From positions 1-15,502 of the forward strand of contig JAHJEW010000047.1 in assembly GCA_018825335.1 (NCBI GenBank): a stretch of DNA of 15,502 bases. The letters are read 5' to 3'. This document shows, one piece after another, positions 6,594 to 13,688 of the stretch. The notes beneath the pieces were generated by a model. That model was not told where the DNA came from. It did no database searches and saw only the letters and a program-made list of their open reading frames with translations. How positions within the stretch are numbered: the first letter of the stretch is position 1; every line of letters starts with the position of its first letter. The translations under genes were made by a program, and so were the position numbers. The stretch is from Patescibacteria group bacterium (lineage in GTDB: Bacteria; Patescibacteriota; Gracilibacteria; UBA1369).

Positions 6594-8444
6594 CTAACTG
6601 CTCCTCTTTATCTCAATCTTGATATTGTCCGGAATACCGGGCATATTCGGCGCCCACGCCGGCCAGCTTTCCACGTGCACCTTGTCGATTTCCGGCAGAT
6701 TCTGGATATAAACCTCGGCCTCATCAATCGGCATATTCAGAACATGCTCTTTAACCTTGCGGATCAGCCGCGCGCCATTTTCCCTTTCAGGGCTGATGTC
6801 GTACTCCTCAATACCTTTTAATGTAGCAGTAATCTTGATTTTCCCCGACCCTTTTTCCGTGTCGATCACTCTGTACGAAAGCGATTCTTCATCAATGCGG
6901 TAAAGTCGCTTTTGCGGATTCTGCTTTAACTTAAGCTCCGTTTTCAGGATACCGAGCAGATCGTCCTTGCTGTAGGCAACGCCGCTGGCCACAATCTCCC
7001 CATTAACATCAAAACTATCCAGCCGCTGCCCCGCAAGGCCACCCGCAATCGAAACCGAAGGAGCGCTCATTTCAATGGCATCACCGCCCTTTACCAGCTC
7101 CAGATTGGCCTTCTGGGCCTCATTGCGCTCCTTGACGTAAGCCTGAAGCTCGGCCTCCGCCGATGCGCGCAGATCACTTTCCATCTTGGCACGCGCCGCC
7201 TCTATATCTTCAGCGGAAATTTGCTTGATAACAATAGTTTCACCACCGGTGAACGCCTCGAAGCTCTCGGCGTAAAGCCGTTTCTGGTTTTCAGAGGACA
7301 GTCCGGGAAGAAAAAATCTGGATGGACCAATATTACCCTTCTGCCCGATAACCTGATCGTAGGCGTCAAACTCATCCGCCACCACGGTAACTTCCAGCTT
7401 GCCGGGCTCCTCCGCGCTGGCCGCAGCCTGCACCGTCACCGGACTCTGCAGCCGAAAAACCAGACCATCGGAAGTCTGGAAACGGGTTTTCTCAACAAGA
7501 GGCCATGAATTATTGGAAGTATTCACAATCGTAACCTTACCGGTCGCATTTTTCCCCTCAAACAGTTTGCCCGTGGCCTGATAAGAAAAAACTTTCTGAA
7601 TCTTTTTTGTGATCTTGTAACTCGGAATCATGTTTACAGGATGAGTATCCAGCTCGGCCCTGTTTGTTTCAATATTGGCCATCGTCACATTCACGGAAGT
7701 GTCAATCACGTTGGATTTGGGAGTCAGAGCGATTGTGGCTCCTGGAAGCGCAATATAAGTGATCGTTACAAGAATCAGCAAACTCACGATCACCAGTGAA
7801 ACAAGCGCGTGTCTGTTTGGCGCAACAAGAACCAGCTTCCCTTTTTCTTCCGCGAATTTTTCCTTTTTTGGTTTCGATTGATGCCGCGCAAGATTTTTGG
7901 CCAGGGCAGCCAGCCCCGACCTGCCTCCGCGATTAAGCATCTCCGAAATTGTAAATTTCTTCTCTTTCCTGCGCGTCGGGATATTCTCGTCAAGCGTGTT
8001 AATGCTGGCCTTAAGAGGCGTAATGTTCTGCTGATCCTCCATGAATTTGCCGCTGACCAAAGACGGATGTTCGTGTCCGTCCAGTTTGTCGTAAACCGGC
8101 AGCCCGATCTTGCCGGCAAGATGAATACCGTTCTGGTCGTTGGTCACAATATAGATATTTTTGCCCAGATCCTCCGCTTTGCGCTTAAGAATCTTTAAAT
8201 TAACAATGCTCTGAAAAAGAATCGCGCGCTTTGGAACCACCAGATAAAGATTCTTGATTTTTATCCCTTTTAGCCGGTCATAAATGGTTGTCACCTCATC
8301 ATCGATCTCAATGTAAAGCACTTTTTTAGTGCGGCGTGCACCGGTTTTGGGCGTAATATCGCCATCCGGAGTCTGCCCGGGCGTGGATCCGATGCGTCTC
8401 TTGGACATTTGGGGCCGGGTGGCCGGCTTTTTTTCATCAGCCAT
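6594..8444 (-). CDS. Single-pass membrane protein, baseplate J/gp47-like ectodomain
   Basis: The 616-aa product has a basic disordered N-terminus (1-40), a compact alpha/beta domain (about 40-125; KVLYIEIDDE, NLYLVVPKR, NIYIVTND), a charged linker and one membrane span (about 212-233). A large extracytoplasmic part (234-616) follows. Residues about 285-370 (ATGKVTIVNTSNNSWPL, RFQTSDGLVF) resemble the region that leads to 'baseplate J/gp47' labels on proteins from candidate-phylum bacteria; 410-455 is a charged helix. It follows the FtsA/PilM-like gene by 24 bp in one operon. By analogy with PilM plus a bitopic partner, the pair may form an inner-membrane platform for a surface appendage or secretion apparatus. 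The topology is seen; the function is inference. Confidence 0.75.
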   Translation of the reverse strand: MADEKKPATRPQMSKRRIGSTPGQTPDGDITPKTGARRTKKVLYIEIDDEVTTIYDRLKGIKIKNLYLVVPKRAILFQSIVNLKILKRKAEDLGKNIYIVTNDQNGIHLAGKIGLPVYDKLDGHEHPSLVSGKFMEDQQNITPLKASINTLDENIPTRRKEKKFTISEMLNRGGRSGLAALAKNLARHQSKPKKEKFAEEKGKLVLVAPNRHALVSLVIVSLLILVTITYIALPGATIALTPKSNVIDTSVNVTMANIETNRAELDTHPVNMIPSYKITKKIQKVFSYQATGKLFEGKNATGKVTIVNTSNNSWPLVEKTRFQTSDGLVFRLQSPVTVQAAASAEEPGKLEVTVVADEFDAYDQVIGQKGNIGPSRFFLPGLSSENQKRLYAESFEAFTGGETIVIKQISAEDIEAARAKMESDLRASAEAELQAYVKERNEAQKANLELVKGGDAIEMSAPSVSIAGGLAGQRLDSFDVNGEIVASGVAYSKDDLLGILKTELKLKQNPQKRLYRIDEESLSYRVIDTEKGSGKIKITATLKGIEEYDISPERENGARLIRKVKEHVLNMPIDEAEVYIQNLPEIDKVHVESWPAWAPNMPGIPDNIKIEIKRSS

Positions 8445-8468
8445 AAAAAAGCTTTAAGTTTGAACCGA

Positions 8469-9719
8469 TTAAATTTTCATCAATCTGACAACTTTATCCA
8501 GCAGTCTGGAAAGGAGTTGCTCTTCCGTAAGATATTCCAGAGCGATATTTGCGAGAGCCATGGGCGTTATATCCTGCACATCCTTTAATTCCTTGGTTTC
8601 GTCAATTACATTCGAGACCATCTTCGGATGCAGAAAAGAAATCTGCGGTTTATGCGAAAAGGGGAGAGACTGGACCCATTCGCGGCTTTCCATTACTTCT
8701 TTTATTTCGGGAAGATGGGATCCGCCGCCGCAAAGCAGAATTTTGGAGGGCAGTACATCAACATTTTCAAATTCGCTAAGTGTAAGGGCAACGCCGCTGA
8801 GCCAGACCTCGCAGTCGCTTTTCATGGCCTCGCGCACGATTTTATGAGATTGCTTTTCAAGTTTTTCCCCGCTGTAAGCCAGTTTGATCTCCTCCGCCTC
8901 TTCAAATGAAATGTTCAGGGATTGAGCCAGCCGCTTGGTGAAAGTGCGTCCGCCAAGCGTAAACATTTTGGTGCCGTCAACGCTGCCGTAGCGCACAACC
9001 GCGATGTCGGTGGTGCCTCCGCCGATGTCTATGAAAATGGCGCTGAAATTGCCTCCGTCTTCAAAACCAAGGCAGCGGGCAACGGCGTAAGGCTCCGATG
9101 TTACGGCCAAAAGTTCCAGTTCCAGTTCAGCGGCGATTGTCTGCAGGGCGCCGTAATGAACCAGCGGCGCGAACGCGTTAAAAATTGAGATAGTCACATC
9201 CTTTCCCTGAAAACCCAGCGGATTTGAAACCTTGTAGCCGTCAATGCGGACGTCGGTAATGGCCGCGTTTACCAGTTTAACGTCGATTTCGTTGTAGCCG
9301 GTTTCATATGCAAGTTCCGCGCGCACCTCGTCGAAAGCTTTCCATTGCACTTTGTGAACAATGTTTTTTAGTTCGGCCAGGTCGATTTTGGTGTCCGGTT
9401 CGCGCCGCGTGTAATTGATGGTGGTTGTAGCGCCTTTCACAAGTTCTCCGGCTATGCCCATTATAAGTCGCCGTGGGCTTGTACCCGCCATTTTCACCGC
9501 GTCCCGAATCGCATCCTGGCAGTTATTGATGACCGCCGCTATGTCCGTAACCGCGCCGCTTTGCATTTCCCCGAGCCGTTGCCTCTTTTTTCCGACACCA
9601 AGAACACGCGTCTTTGTGCCTTCCGCGGCGCAAATAAGGGCTTTTACAAATTCGGTGCCTATATCCAGCGCCAGATAACAATTCCCCGGACCGGTAACAG
9701 CTCTCCTGAAAATGGGCAT
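8469..9719 (-). CDS. FtsA/PilM-like actin-fold ATPase
   Basis: The 416-aa product has the actin/Hsp70-superfamily signatures: phosphate-1 (17-27, LALDIGTEFVK), phosphate-2 (228-242, FIDIGGGTTDIAVV) and adenosine motif (327-337, ILLCGGGSHLP). The region 84-180 fits the 1C-type subdomain of FtsA/PilM, which replaces actin subdomain 1B. FtsA tethers FtsZ to the membrane; PilM is the cytoplasmic ring of the type IV pilus platform. I see no FtsZ gene nearby. The next gene encodes a bitopic membrane protein 24 bp downstream, which favours a PilM-like envelope role over division. There is no obvious C-terminal FtsA amphipathic helix beyond RLLDKVVRLMKI, which could be a weak one. First gene of the operon. 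Confidence 0.85.
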   Translation of the reverse strand: MPIFRRAVTGPGNCYLALDIGTEFVKALICAAEGTKTRVLGVGKKRQRLGEMQSGAVTDIAAVINNCQDAIRDAVKMAGTSPRRLIMGIAGELVKGATTTINYTRREPDTKIDLAELKNIVHKVQWKAFDEVRAELAYETGYNEIDVKLVNAAITDVRIDGYKVSNPLGFQGKDVTISIFNAFAPLVHYGALQTIAAELELELLAVTSEPYAVARCLGFEDGGNFSAIFIDIGGGTTDIAVVRYGSVDGTKMFTLGGRTFTKRLAQSLNISFEEAEEIKLAYSGEKLEKQSHKIVREAMKSDCEVWLSGVALTLSEFENVDVLPSKILLCGGGSHLPEIKEVMESREWVQSLPFSHKPQISFLHPKMVSNVIDETKELKDVQDITPMALANIALEYLTEEQLLSRLLDKVVRLMKI

Positions 9720-9743
9720 AAAAAAGGCAAAATTAGCTGTAGT

Positions 9744-9772
9744 ATTCTATGAGATTGTCGCTTTGCCGTCAA
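9744..9772 (-). promoter_or_regulatory. Promoter of the FtsA/PilM-like operon
   Basis: On the minus strand TTGACG (9767-9772), a 17-nt spacer and TAGAAT (9744-9749) make a strong sigma70-type promoter. The transcript would begin near 9737, giving a leader of roughly 18 nt before the ATG at 9719. Confidence 0.72.
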
Positions 9773-9932
9773 GAAAAACGCAGGGATTTAGGCCGGACAA
9801 ATTTTCCCCCAAATTTTCTATCTGCAGAAGACCCTCTCGCTTGGAGCAGCCGCCCTCGATTGGAGCAGCCCCGCTCGTATTTACCTCTGCCACCCTCCGG
9901 CATTATGCAGCCGGGATGTCATGCAGCCAGGA

Positions 9933-9960
9933 TTGACTTTCTGGAAAAAGGTGCTAAGAT
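9933..9960 (+). promoter_or_regulatory. Promoter upstream of the GC-rich island
   Basis: TTGACT (9933-9938), a 16-nt spacer and TAAGAT (9955-9960). Transcription would start near 9967 and run rightward through about 170 nt of structured leader to the ORF at 10136. Between this and the leftward promoter at 9772 I see no gene, only a short direct repeat (TTGGAGCAGCC at about 9840 and 9859). Confidence 0.5.
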
Positions 9961-10135
9961 CCCCCTCTGATTTTCGTCGTCCCGCCCTTGCCGGCATTGC
10001 CGGTATTTAAGCGGGAGAGGCGCAAATCTGCTAATTTGAAAACTTGCATTGCCTTATTTTTTAGCCGATCCGCAGGGTCGGCTAAGCTTGAAAAAAGCAT
10101 TGCGGGCCGCCCGGCCGGGGCCCGCGAGGAGGAAT

Positions 10136-10342
10136 ATGGTGAGATTTTGTTTGTCTCGTTCGAAGCGGAGGTACACCCTCCGTTTCGCTAGGATGATGCA
10201 GCGCCTGAAGGCGCTGCTGAATCCTTCGTTCAAGCCGCGGCCCCCGCGGGCCACGGCGTCCTGGATCGCCGCTTTGCGGAGATCCGGTCAGCTGACTCCG
10301 CCGCGCAACATGCGGCGGCACTTCGGCGGAGGCGGCGCATGA
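10136..10342 (+). CDS. Small Arg-rich protein in GC-rich island; unknown
   Basis: The 68-aa ORF starts at an ATG preceded by a strong GAGGAGG (10126-10132), unusual in this window where most genes lack one. The predicted protein is very basic, with many Arg/Lys residues (RSKRRYTLRFARMMQRLK) and a Gly-rich tail. It ends in an ATGA overlap with the next ORF, which is typical of translational coupling. A stem (10102-10125) ends immediately before the ribosome binding site. No family is recognised and the composition is far from neighbouring genes. It could be a foreign gene or a chance ORF in a structured RNA. Confidence 0.45.
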   Translation: MVRFCLSRSKRRYTLRFARMMQRLKALLNPSFKPRPPRATASWIAALRRSGQLTPPRNMRRHFGGGGA

Positions 10343-10602
10343 CGCGCCGCCCCGCCCACCACGCAGCCCCCCGGGCATACGCCCAGGGGTTACTGCACGC
10401 GCCGCCACCGGCGGCGCTCCCAGCCCGCCTTCCGGCGCGCACACTGTCCGAGCGGCTCCCGCGTGAGCCGCTGGACTTCAACTCCGACCCCGCCGATTTG
10501 GGCGGGGTCGTCGAGGAGATCGTTTCGCCGGCGATCAGCGCCGCGGTCTTGATGATCGCGGCACTGGTGCTGGCCGTTATCGCCCGGGGCATTTTCTTCT
10601 AG
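10339..10602 (+). CDS. Small membrane protein in GC-rich island; unknown
   Basis: This 87-aa ORF overlaps the previous stop by ATGA and has GGAGG about 7 nt upstream. Residues 1-50 are Ala/Pro/Arg-rich and probably disordered; residues 59-87 form one clear transmembrane helix (ISAAVLMIAALVLAVIARG) ending in IFF at the C-terminus. A tail-anchored or small single-span membrane protein is plausible. The clean hydrophobic helix and the overlap with the upstream ORF favour real coding. The high GC and the hairpins inside the frame (10399-10417, 10451-10472, 10485-10510) leave doubt. Confidence 0.45.
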   Translation: MTRRPAHHAAPRAYAQGLLHAPPPAALPARLPARTLSERLPREPLDFNSDPADLGGVVEEIVSPAISAAVLMIAALVLAVIARGIFF

Positions 10603-10878
10603 GCTCCGGGCAGCGAAGGCGAGGGGCGGGGTGTCGGACTGGTTCCGGAACCCCGCCCCCGCCAAAACCGGGAACCTAAAATCGCACCAAAGGGCGCAAA
10701 ACGCCATCAACCTTCAGGCAATGCAAGTTTTTTTCCTTATTTGCCGTATCTCACTGCACATCGTAACGCGACATTATTCTACTTGCGCAACATGAGAAAA
10801 CAGCTACCATAAGCCAACCGCGCGAGTATAACTTCACCATAATTTCCGCTGCTCGATTTATACGCCAAACAAAAGCTA
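10603..10878. other. Intergenic gap between island and HNH gene
   Basis: The first 60 bases hold a 10-bp perfect stem (10623-10632/10650-10659). The rest drops back to ordinary composition, with a T-run near 10728 that is not next to a stem. I see no promoter I would trust and no ORF. From 10843 the reading frame of the HNH gene is open but has no ATG. Confidence 0.5.
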
Positions 10879-11298
10879 TTGGACGTCAACTCGGATGAAA
10901 ATTTACTGACTCACCTGGACGCAGACCTGCAAAAAAATCTGATAGAAAGGCTAAAAAAGGGCATAGACATCAATCAATTACTGAAAGACCTGCTGCAAAA
11001 GCACGACGAAGAGCTGGCCCTTGAAAAGGAAAAATTGGCGGAAGAAGTTCGCGAAAAAAACAATGGTCGCAAGCCCTCCCGCTACATCCCTGCCGCCATC
11101 CGCCGCCAACTTCGCAAAGAACACGGAACTATGTGTTCAATCCGAACCTGCCAAAAGCAGGCGACCACCATCCATCACACACAAAGATTTGCTCTAAGCC
11201 AAAATCATGATCCCAAATTTCTGGCTCCGCTATGCCGTGAACACCACGCCATTGCGCACACGATTGACGGAAAGTATTTGGAAAAGCGACGGTGGTAA
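10879..11298 (+). CDS. HNH endonuclease, possibly N-terminally truncated
   Basis: From a TTG at 10879 the ORF encodes 139 aa. Residues 1-60 are charged helices, probably coiled coil. Residues 66-80 (SRYIPAAIRRQLRKEHG) are a common lead-in to HNH domains. The HNH/zinc core follows: C86 and C91, H99-H100, N109, C119 and H122-H123, with a further H127. HNH enzymes nick or cut DNA using one divalent metal; they occur in restriction systems, mobile elements and self-splicing introns. There is no ATG and no Shine-Dalgarno at the N-terminus, and the frame stays open back to 10843. Either TTG is the start or the 5' end has been lost. It converges on alr. Confidence 0.7.
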   Translation: MDVNSDENLLTHLDADLQKNLIERLKKGIDINQLLKDLLQKHDEELALEKEKLAEEVREKNNGRKPSRYIPAAIRRQLRKEHGTMCSIRTCQKQATTIHHTQRFALSQNHDPKFLAPLCREHHAIAHTIDGKYLEKRRW

Positions 11299-11324
11299 GA
11301 CAAGAAAACATAACACGCCGCCCC

Positions 11325-12464
11325 CTACACCACCCGCCTCTCAATCATCGGGTTTATTTGCGTTGTCACCTCATAATTGATCGTGCCCTGCGCCGTCGCA
11401 ACGTCCTCGGCGGAAATCCGCTCATCTCCCTGTCGCCCTATCAAAACCACCTCATCCTCCGGCTTCACGCCCGGAATATCCGTAACATCCACAATCGTCA
11501 TATTCATCATCACCCTTCCCAAAATCGGCGCGCGCCGCCCTCCAATCAAAACAAAATGCCCCCTGCTGGAAAGCTCACGCGAAAAACCATTACAATAACC
11601 GACAAGAATAAGAGCGATCTTTGAATCCCTCATCGTTTTATACGTGCAGCCGTAACTGATTGTTCGGCCGGAAGGAACATCTTTCACCTCCGCAACTTTT
11701 GTCTTCCACGAAAGAACCGGCTTCAGCTCAACCACTCTGTCCATCTGCCGCGCGGAAAGTAAAGTCTCTTTGGAAGGCCACAAGCCATAATTCGCAATCC
11801 CCGGCCGAATAAAATTATAATAAGTCTGCGGAAAAAGAATAGTAGCAGCCGAATTTGCGCAATGCTTATACTCCGGCTCCAGCCCGCCCTTCTTAAGAAC
11901 GGAAATCATCCGGTTGAACTCCTCCTGCTGCCCCGCCGCGTAGGACGGATCCGTAGTATCCTCAATATTAGCGAAATGAGTCGAAACCCCCACAAGCTTC
12001 ATCTGCACATTTTCCCTGTAGTTCCTGATTATCTGCGGCAGATCCGCGTCGCTCACGCCCTGCCTGTTCGTGCCCGTTTCCAGCTTCAAATGCGTCAGCG
12101 CGGGAATCCCCAGCCGCTCCGTAATCTCTTTTAAACGATCAAAAGTCTCCCGATTATAAACCACAAAATGAAACCCCTCCTTTACCGCGGTCTCCAGCTC
12201 ATCCAGCTCAATATAACCCATAATATAAACTGGCGCGTCCACGCCATTTGCGCGAATCTCCAGCGCCTCCGCCAGACTATCCACCCCAAGCCAGTCCGCC
12301 CCGCCCTCAAGAATAAGCGGAGCCATCTCCTTAACCCCGTGCCCATAAGCATTAGCCTTAACCGCGCTGCAAATAATCCGCCCATCGCCCACCAGCCCGC
12401 GGAGTGTCTGAACATTATGCAAAGTATTCTCGCGCGAAAGTTCCACCCAGGTCCGATTTTTCAT
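11325..12464 (-). CDS. alr: Alanine racemase
   Basis: The 379-aa product is a fold-type III PLP enzyme converting L-alanine to D-alanine for peptidoglycan. The PLP lysine is K36 in AVKANAYGHG. Other expected residues are R134 (ETGTNRQG), H163, N204-S205, R220, the catalytic base Y271 (ISYGCTYKT) and Y364 (INYEV). Two usually acidic positions are Asn: GYCNGFSR where GYADGY is common, and GRVMMNM where GRV-C/S-MD is common. The ATG at 12464 starts at the usual alr N-terminus and lies about 22 nt after a predicted transcription start. The frame is open further upstream, but that extension runs through the promoter. Its first 39 codons are duplicated at 13687-13803. Confidence 0.95.
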   Translation of the reverse strand: MKNRTWVELSRENTLHNVQTLRGLVGDGRIICSAVKANAYGHGVKEMAPLILEGGADWLGVDSLAEALEIRANGVDAPVYIMGYIELDELETAVKEGFHFVVYNRETFDRLKEITERLGIPALTHLKLETGTNRQGVSDADLPQIIRNYRENVQMKLVGVSTHFANIEDTTDPSYAAGQQEEFNRMISVLKKGGLEPEYKHCANSAATILFPQTYYNFIRPGIANYGLWPSKETLLSARQMDRVVELKPVLSWKTKVAEVKDVPSGRTISYGCTYKTMRDSKIALILVGYCNGFSRELSSRGHFVLIGGRRAPILGRVMMNMTIVDVTDIPGVKPEDEVVLIGRQGDERISAEDVATAQGTINYEVTTQINPMIERRVV

Positions 12465-12534
12465 GTCCGATAAGAAAAGGTATAGGCGACCAATACTAGC
12501 ATTGCGGCGCCGCAAGGCGCAAGAGCACGGGCGA
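12347..12534. repeat. Direct repeat, left copy (alr 5' end and promoter)
   Basis: This block matches 13686-13873 in the same orientation at an offset of exactly 1339 bp. The first 158 positions (12347-12504) differ at 3 sites with no indels. The last 30 positions are still collinear but more diverged. It covers alr codons 1-39 and the alr promoter. Confidence 0.93.
12493..12522 (-). promoter_or_regulatory. alr promoter
   Basis: On the minus strand, TTGCGC (12517-12522), an 18-nt spacer and the extended -10 TGC-TAGTAT (12493-12501). The predicted start is near 12486, about 22 nt before the alr ATG. The -10 is identical in the duplicated copy and the -35 differs (TTGCCT there). Confidence 0.5.
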
Positions 12535-12555
12535 AAGGCGCAAGAGTGCAACCAA
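12514..12555. repeat. Two 21-bp tandem units upstream of alr
   Basis: AAGGCGCAAGAG occurs at 12514-12525 and again at 12535-12546, a 21-bp period. The first copy overlaps the -35 region of alr. Only one, diverged, unit is recognisable in the alr copy on the right. Confidence 0.55.
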
Positions 12556-12581
12556 AAGCGCGCCCTGCGAAAGTTATTAAC

Positions 12582-12634
12582 TTTACAAAGAAAATCACAG
12601 GGGTTTACAAAGAGCATTTTAGGGGTTTACAAAG
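12582..12634 (+). promoter_or_regulatory. Three direct repeats with 22-bp period (operator)
   Basis: TTTACAAAG occurs at 12582-12590, 12604-12612 and 12626-12634, spaced exactly 22 and 22 bp, about two helical turns. The second and third copies extend to AGGGGTTTACAAAGA (12599-12613 and 12621-12635). The third supplies the -35 (TTTACA) of the promoter for the adjacent wHTH gene, so a protein bound here would meet RNA polymerase. The wHTH of the gene product is a natural candidate ligand; that is inference. Confidence 0.7.
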
Positions 12635-12655
12635 AAATTCAAAAAGGGCTACAAT
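12626..12655 (+). promoter_or_regulatory. Promoter giving a leaderless ATPase mRNA
   Basis: TTTACA (12626-12631), an 18-nt spacer and TACAAT (12650-12655). A start 6-7 nt after the -10 falls on or beside the ATG at 12662, so the mRNA should be leaderless. There is no Shine-Dalgarno before that ATG, which is consistent. Confidence 0.6.
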
Positions 12656-12661
12656 AGAAAT

Positions 12662-13678
12662 ATGAGCAAAATTAATAACATACAAAAATTCATTTTAGAT
12701 AATGTCGAAAAGCATCCAAGGGACATTGCCACAGTTCTGGCTGAGAAATTTAACTTTTCAAGACAAAGAGCACACAGATATCTAACAAGAGAAGTAGAAA
12801 ATGGAAATATTATCAAAACAGGCCGTACCAGATGGACACAATATTTTCTTGCAAGTGGAAATTATGTGGAGTTCAGCGAAAAAATAAAACCTGATCTGGC
12901 AGAAGACAGAGTTTGGTCAAAATATATAAAGCCTATAATGTTATCTTGCCCCCAAAACATCTATAGAATTTGCATTTATGGGTTTACTGAAATTTTTAAC
13001 AATGCAATTGATCACTCAGAGGGAACAACAATTTTTTCCGATATTGAAATCAAGAATAAAGTTATAACTATCAGAATCATAGATAACGGAATTGGAATAT
13101 TTAAAAAAATCCAAAAAGCATTAAACCTGGACTCAATAAAAGAATCCATTCTACACTTATCTAAAGGGAAATTTACTACCGATCCATCAAAACATACAGG
13201 GGAAGGCATATTTTTCACATCAAGAATGTTCGATAGTTTCGTAATACTGTCGAGTGACATGTGCTATGCCTTTCATAATGAAGACTGGTTTCTCTCGCCG
13301 GAAAAAAACGAAAACTTCGGCCAAGGAACTCTCATTGAGATGAAAATATCGCTAAATTCAAAAAAAACACCCAAGGAAGTATTTGATCAATATACGGACC
13401 AGGAAATAGGGTTTGGAAAGACAATTGTAGCAGTTGCACTAAGCGCGGATCCAAACGATCCCCATGTATCAAGATCTCAGGCAAAACGCCTGCTCATGGG
13501 TTTAGAAAAATTCAAGACCATCATACTGGATTTTAAAGGAGTAACATCTGTAGGACAGGCATTTGTAGATGAAGTCTTTCGTGTTTTTCAAAATGAAAAT
13601 CCCAATATCATCATCCACTATATAAACGCTAACGAAGAAGTCGAATCGATGCTTAAAAGAGGACTTGCAAATAAATAG
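12662..13678 (+). CDS. wHTH - GHKL ATPase - DUF4325 (STAS-like) protein
   Basis: The 338-aa protein has three parts. Residues 1-65 are a winged helix-turn-helix (HPRDIATVLAEKFNFSRQRAHRY). Residues about 95-232 are a GHKL/HATPase_c fold with N box E110-I-F-N113-N114, G1 box D141-N-G-I-G, G2 box G180-E-G-I-F and a GQGT at 220-223. Residues about 250-335 match the DUF4325 STAS-like domain (ILDFKGVTSVGQAFVDEVFR). There is no HisKA dimerisation helix or phosphoacceptor His, so it is not a classical sensor kinase. The mix recalls an anti-sigma kinase (SpoIIAB/RsbW type) fused to its STAS antagonist plus a DNA-binding head. Known: the domains. Inferred: an ATP-dependent transcriptional switch, perhaps self-regulated through the 22-bp repeats. 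It is AT-rich compared with alr and lies between duplicated alr 5' ends. Confidence 0.88.
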   Translation: MSKINNIQKFILDNVEKHPRDIATVLAEKFNFSRQRAHRYLTREVENGNIIKTGRTRWTQYFLASGNYVEFSEKIKPDLAEDRVWSKYIKPIMLSCPQNIYRICIYGFTEIFNNAIDHSEGTTIFSDIEIKNKVITIRIIDNGIGIFKKIQKALNLDSIKESILHLSKGKFTTDPSKHTGEGIFFTSRMFDSFVILSSDMCYAFHNEDWFLSPEKNENFGQGTLIEMKISLNSKKTPKEVFDQYTDQEIGFGKTIVAVALSADPNDPHVSRSQAKRLLMGLEKFKTIILDFKGVTSVGQAFVDEVFRVFQNENPNIIIHYINANEEVESMLKRGLANK

Positions 13679-13688
13679 CGCAGCGAAG
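13677..13688 (+). repeat. 12-nt junction motif (second copy)
   Basis: AGCGCAGCGAAG overlaps the TAG stop of the ATPase gene and runs into the first bases of the alr copy. It is identical to 87-98. It marks the exact left breakpoint of the duplicated alr fragment. Confidence 0.5.

Larger units (their letters stand above)
9981..10659 (+). other. GC-rich, hairpin-dense island
   Basis: Base composition jumps to strongly GC-rich, and perfect or near-perfect hairpins follow one another. They are: CCCGC 9981-9985/GCGGG 10011-10015 with inner CCGGC/GCCGG; TAGCCGA 10062-10068/10078-10084; GCGGGCC 10102-10108/10119-10125, directly before a ribosome binding site; an 11-bp stem with one G-T pair 10161-10171/10177-10187; 8 bp 10198-10205/10210-10217; 8 bp 10399-10406/10410-10417; 8 bp 10451-10458/10465-10472; 10 bp 10485-10494/10501-10510; 10 bp 10623-10632/10650-10659. 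None has the U-run of an intrinsic terminator. The island may be a structured RNA, a foreign insert or both. It contains two small overlapping ORFs. Confidence 0.6.

Noticed and set aside
10062..10084. Hairpin TAGCCGA/TCGGCTA as an intrinsic terminator
   Set aside because: There is no U-run after it on either strand: the T-run lies before it on the plus strand, giving A's after it on the minus strand.
10230..10592. Minus-strand ORFs in the GC-rich island
   Set aside because: They lack ribosome binding sites and show Arg/Ala/Gly/Ser composition expected from antisense of GC-rich DNA. The plus-strand pair has better start signals and a membrane helix.
12465..12617. N-terminal extension of alanine racemase to an ATG at 12617
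   Set aside because: It runs through the predicted alr promoter and a tandem repeat, and family members start at MKNRT-W-like sequence. The ATG at 12464 is preferred.
12582..12634. Regularly spaced repeats as a possible mini CRISPR array
   Set aside because: The units are only 9-15 bp with short, partly A-rich spacers, sit in a promoter, and there are no cas genes. An operator is the better reading.
12662..13678. DUF4325 ATPase gene as an additional integron cassette
   Set aside because: It has no attC after its stop and no GTTRRRY-type start complementary to a downstream box. It is bracketed by alr copies instead.
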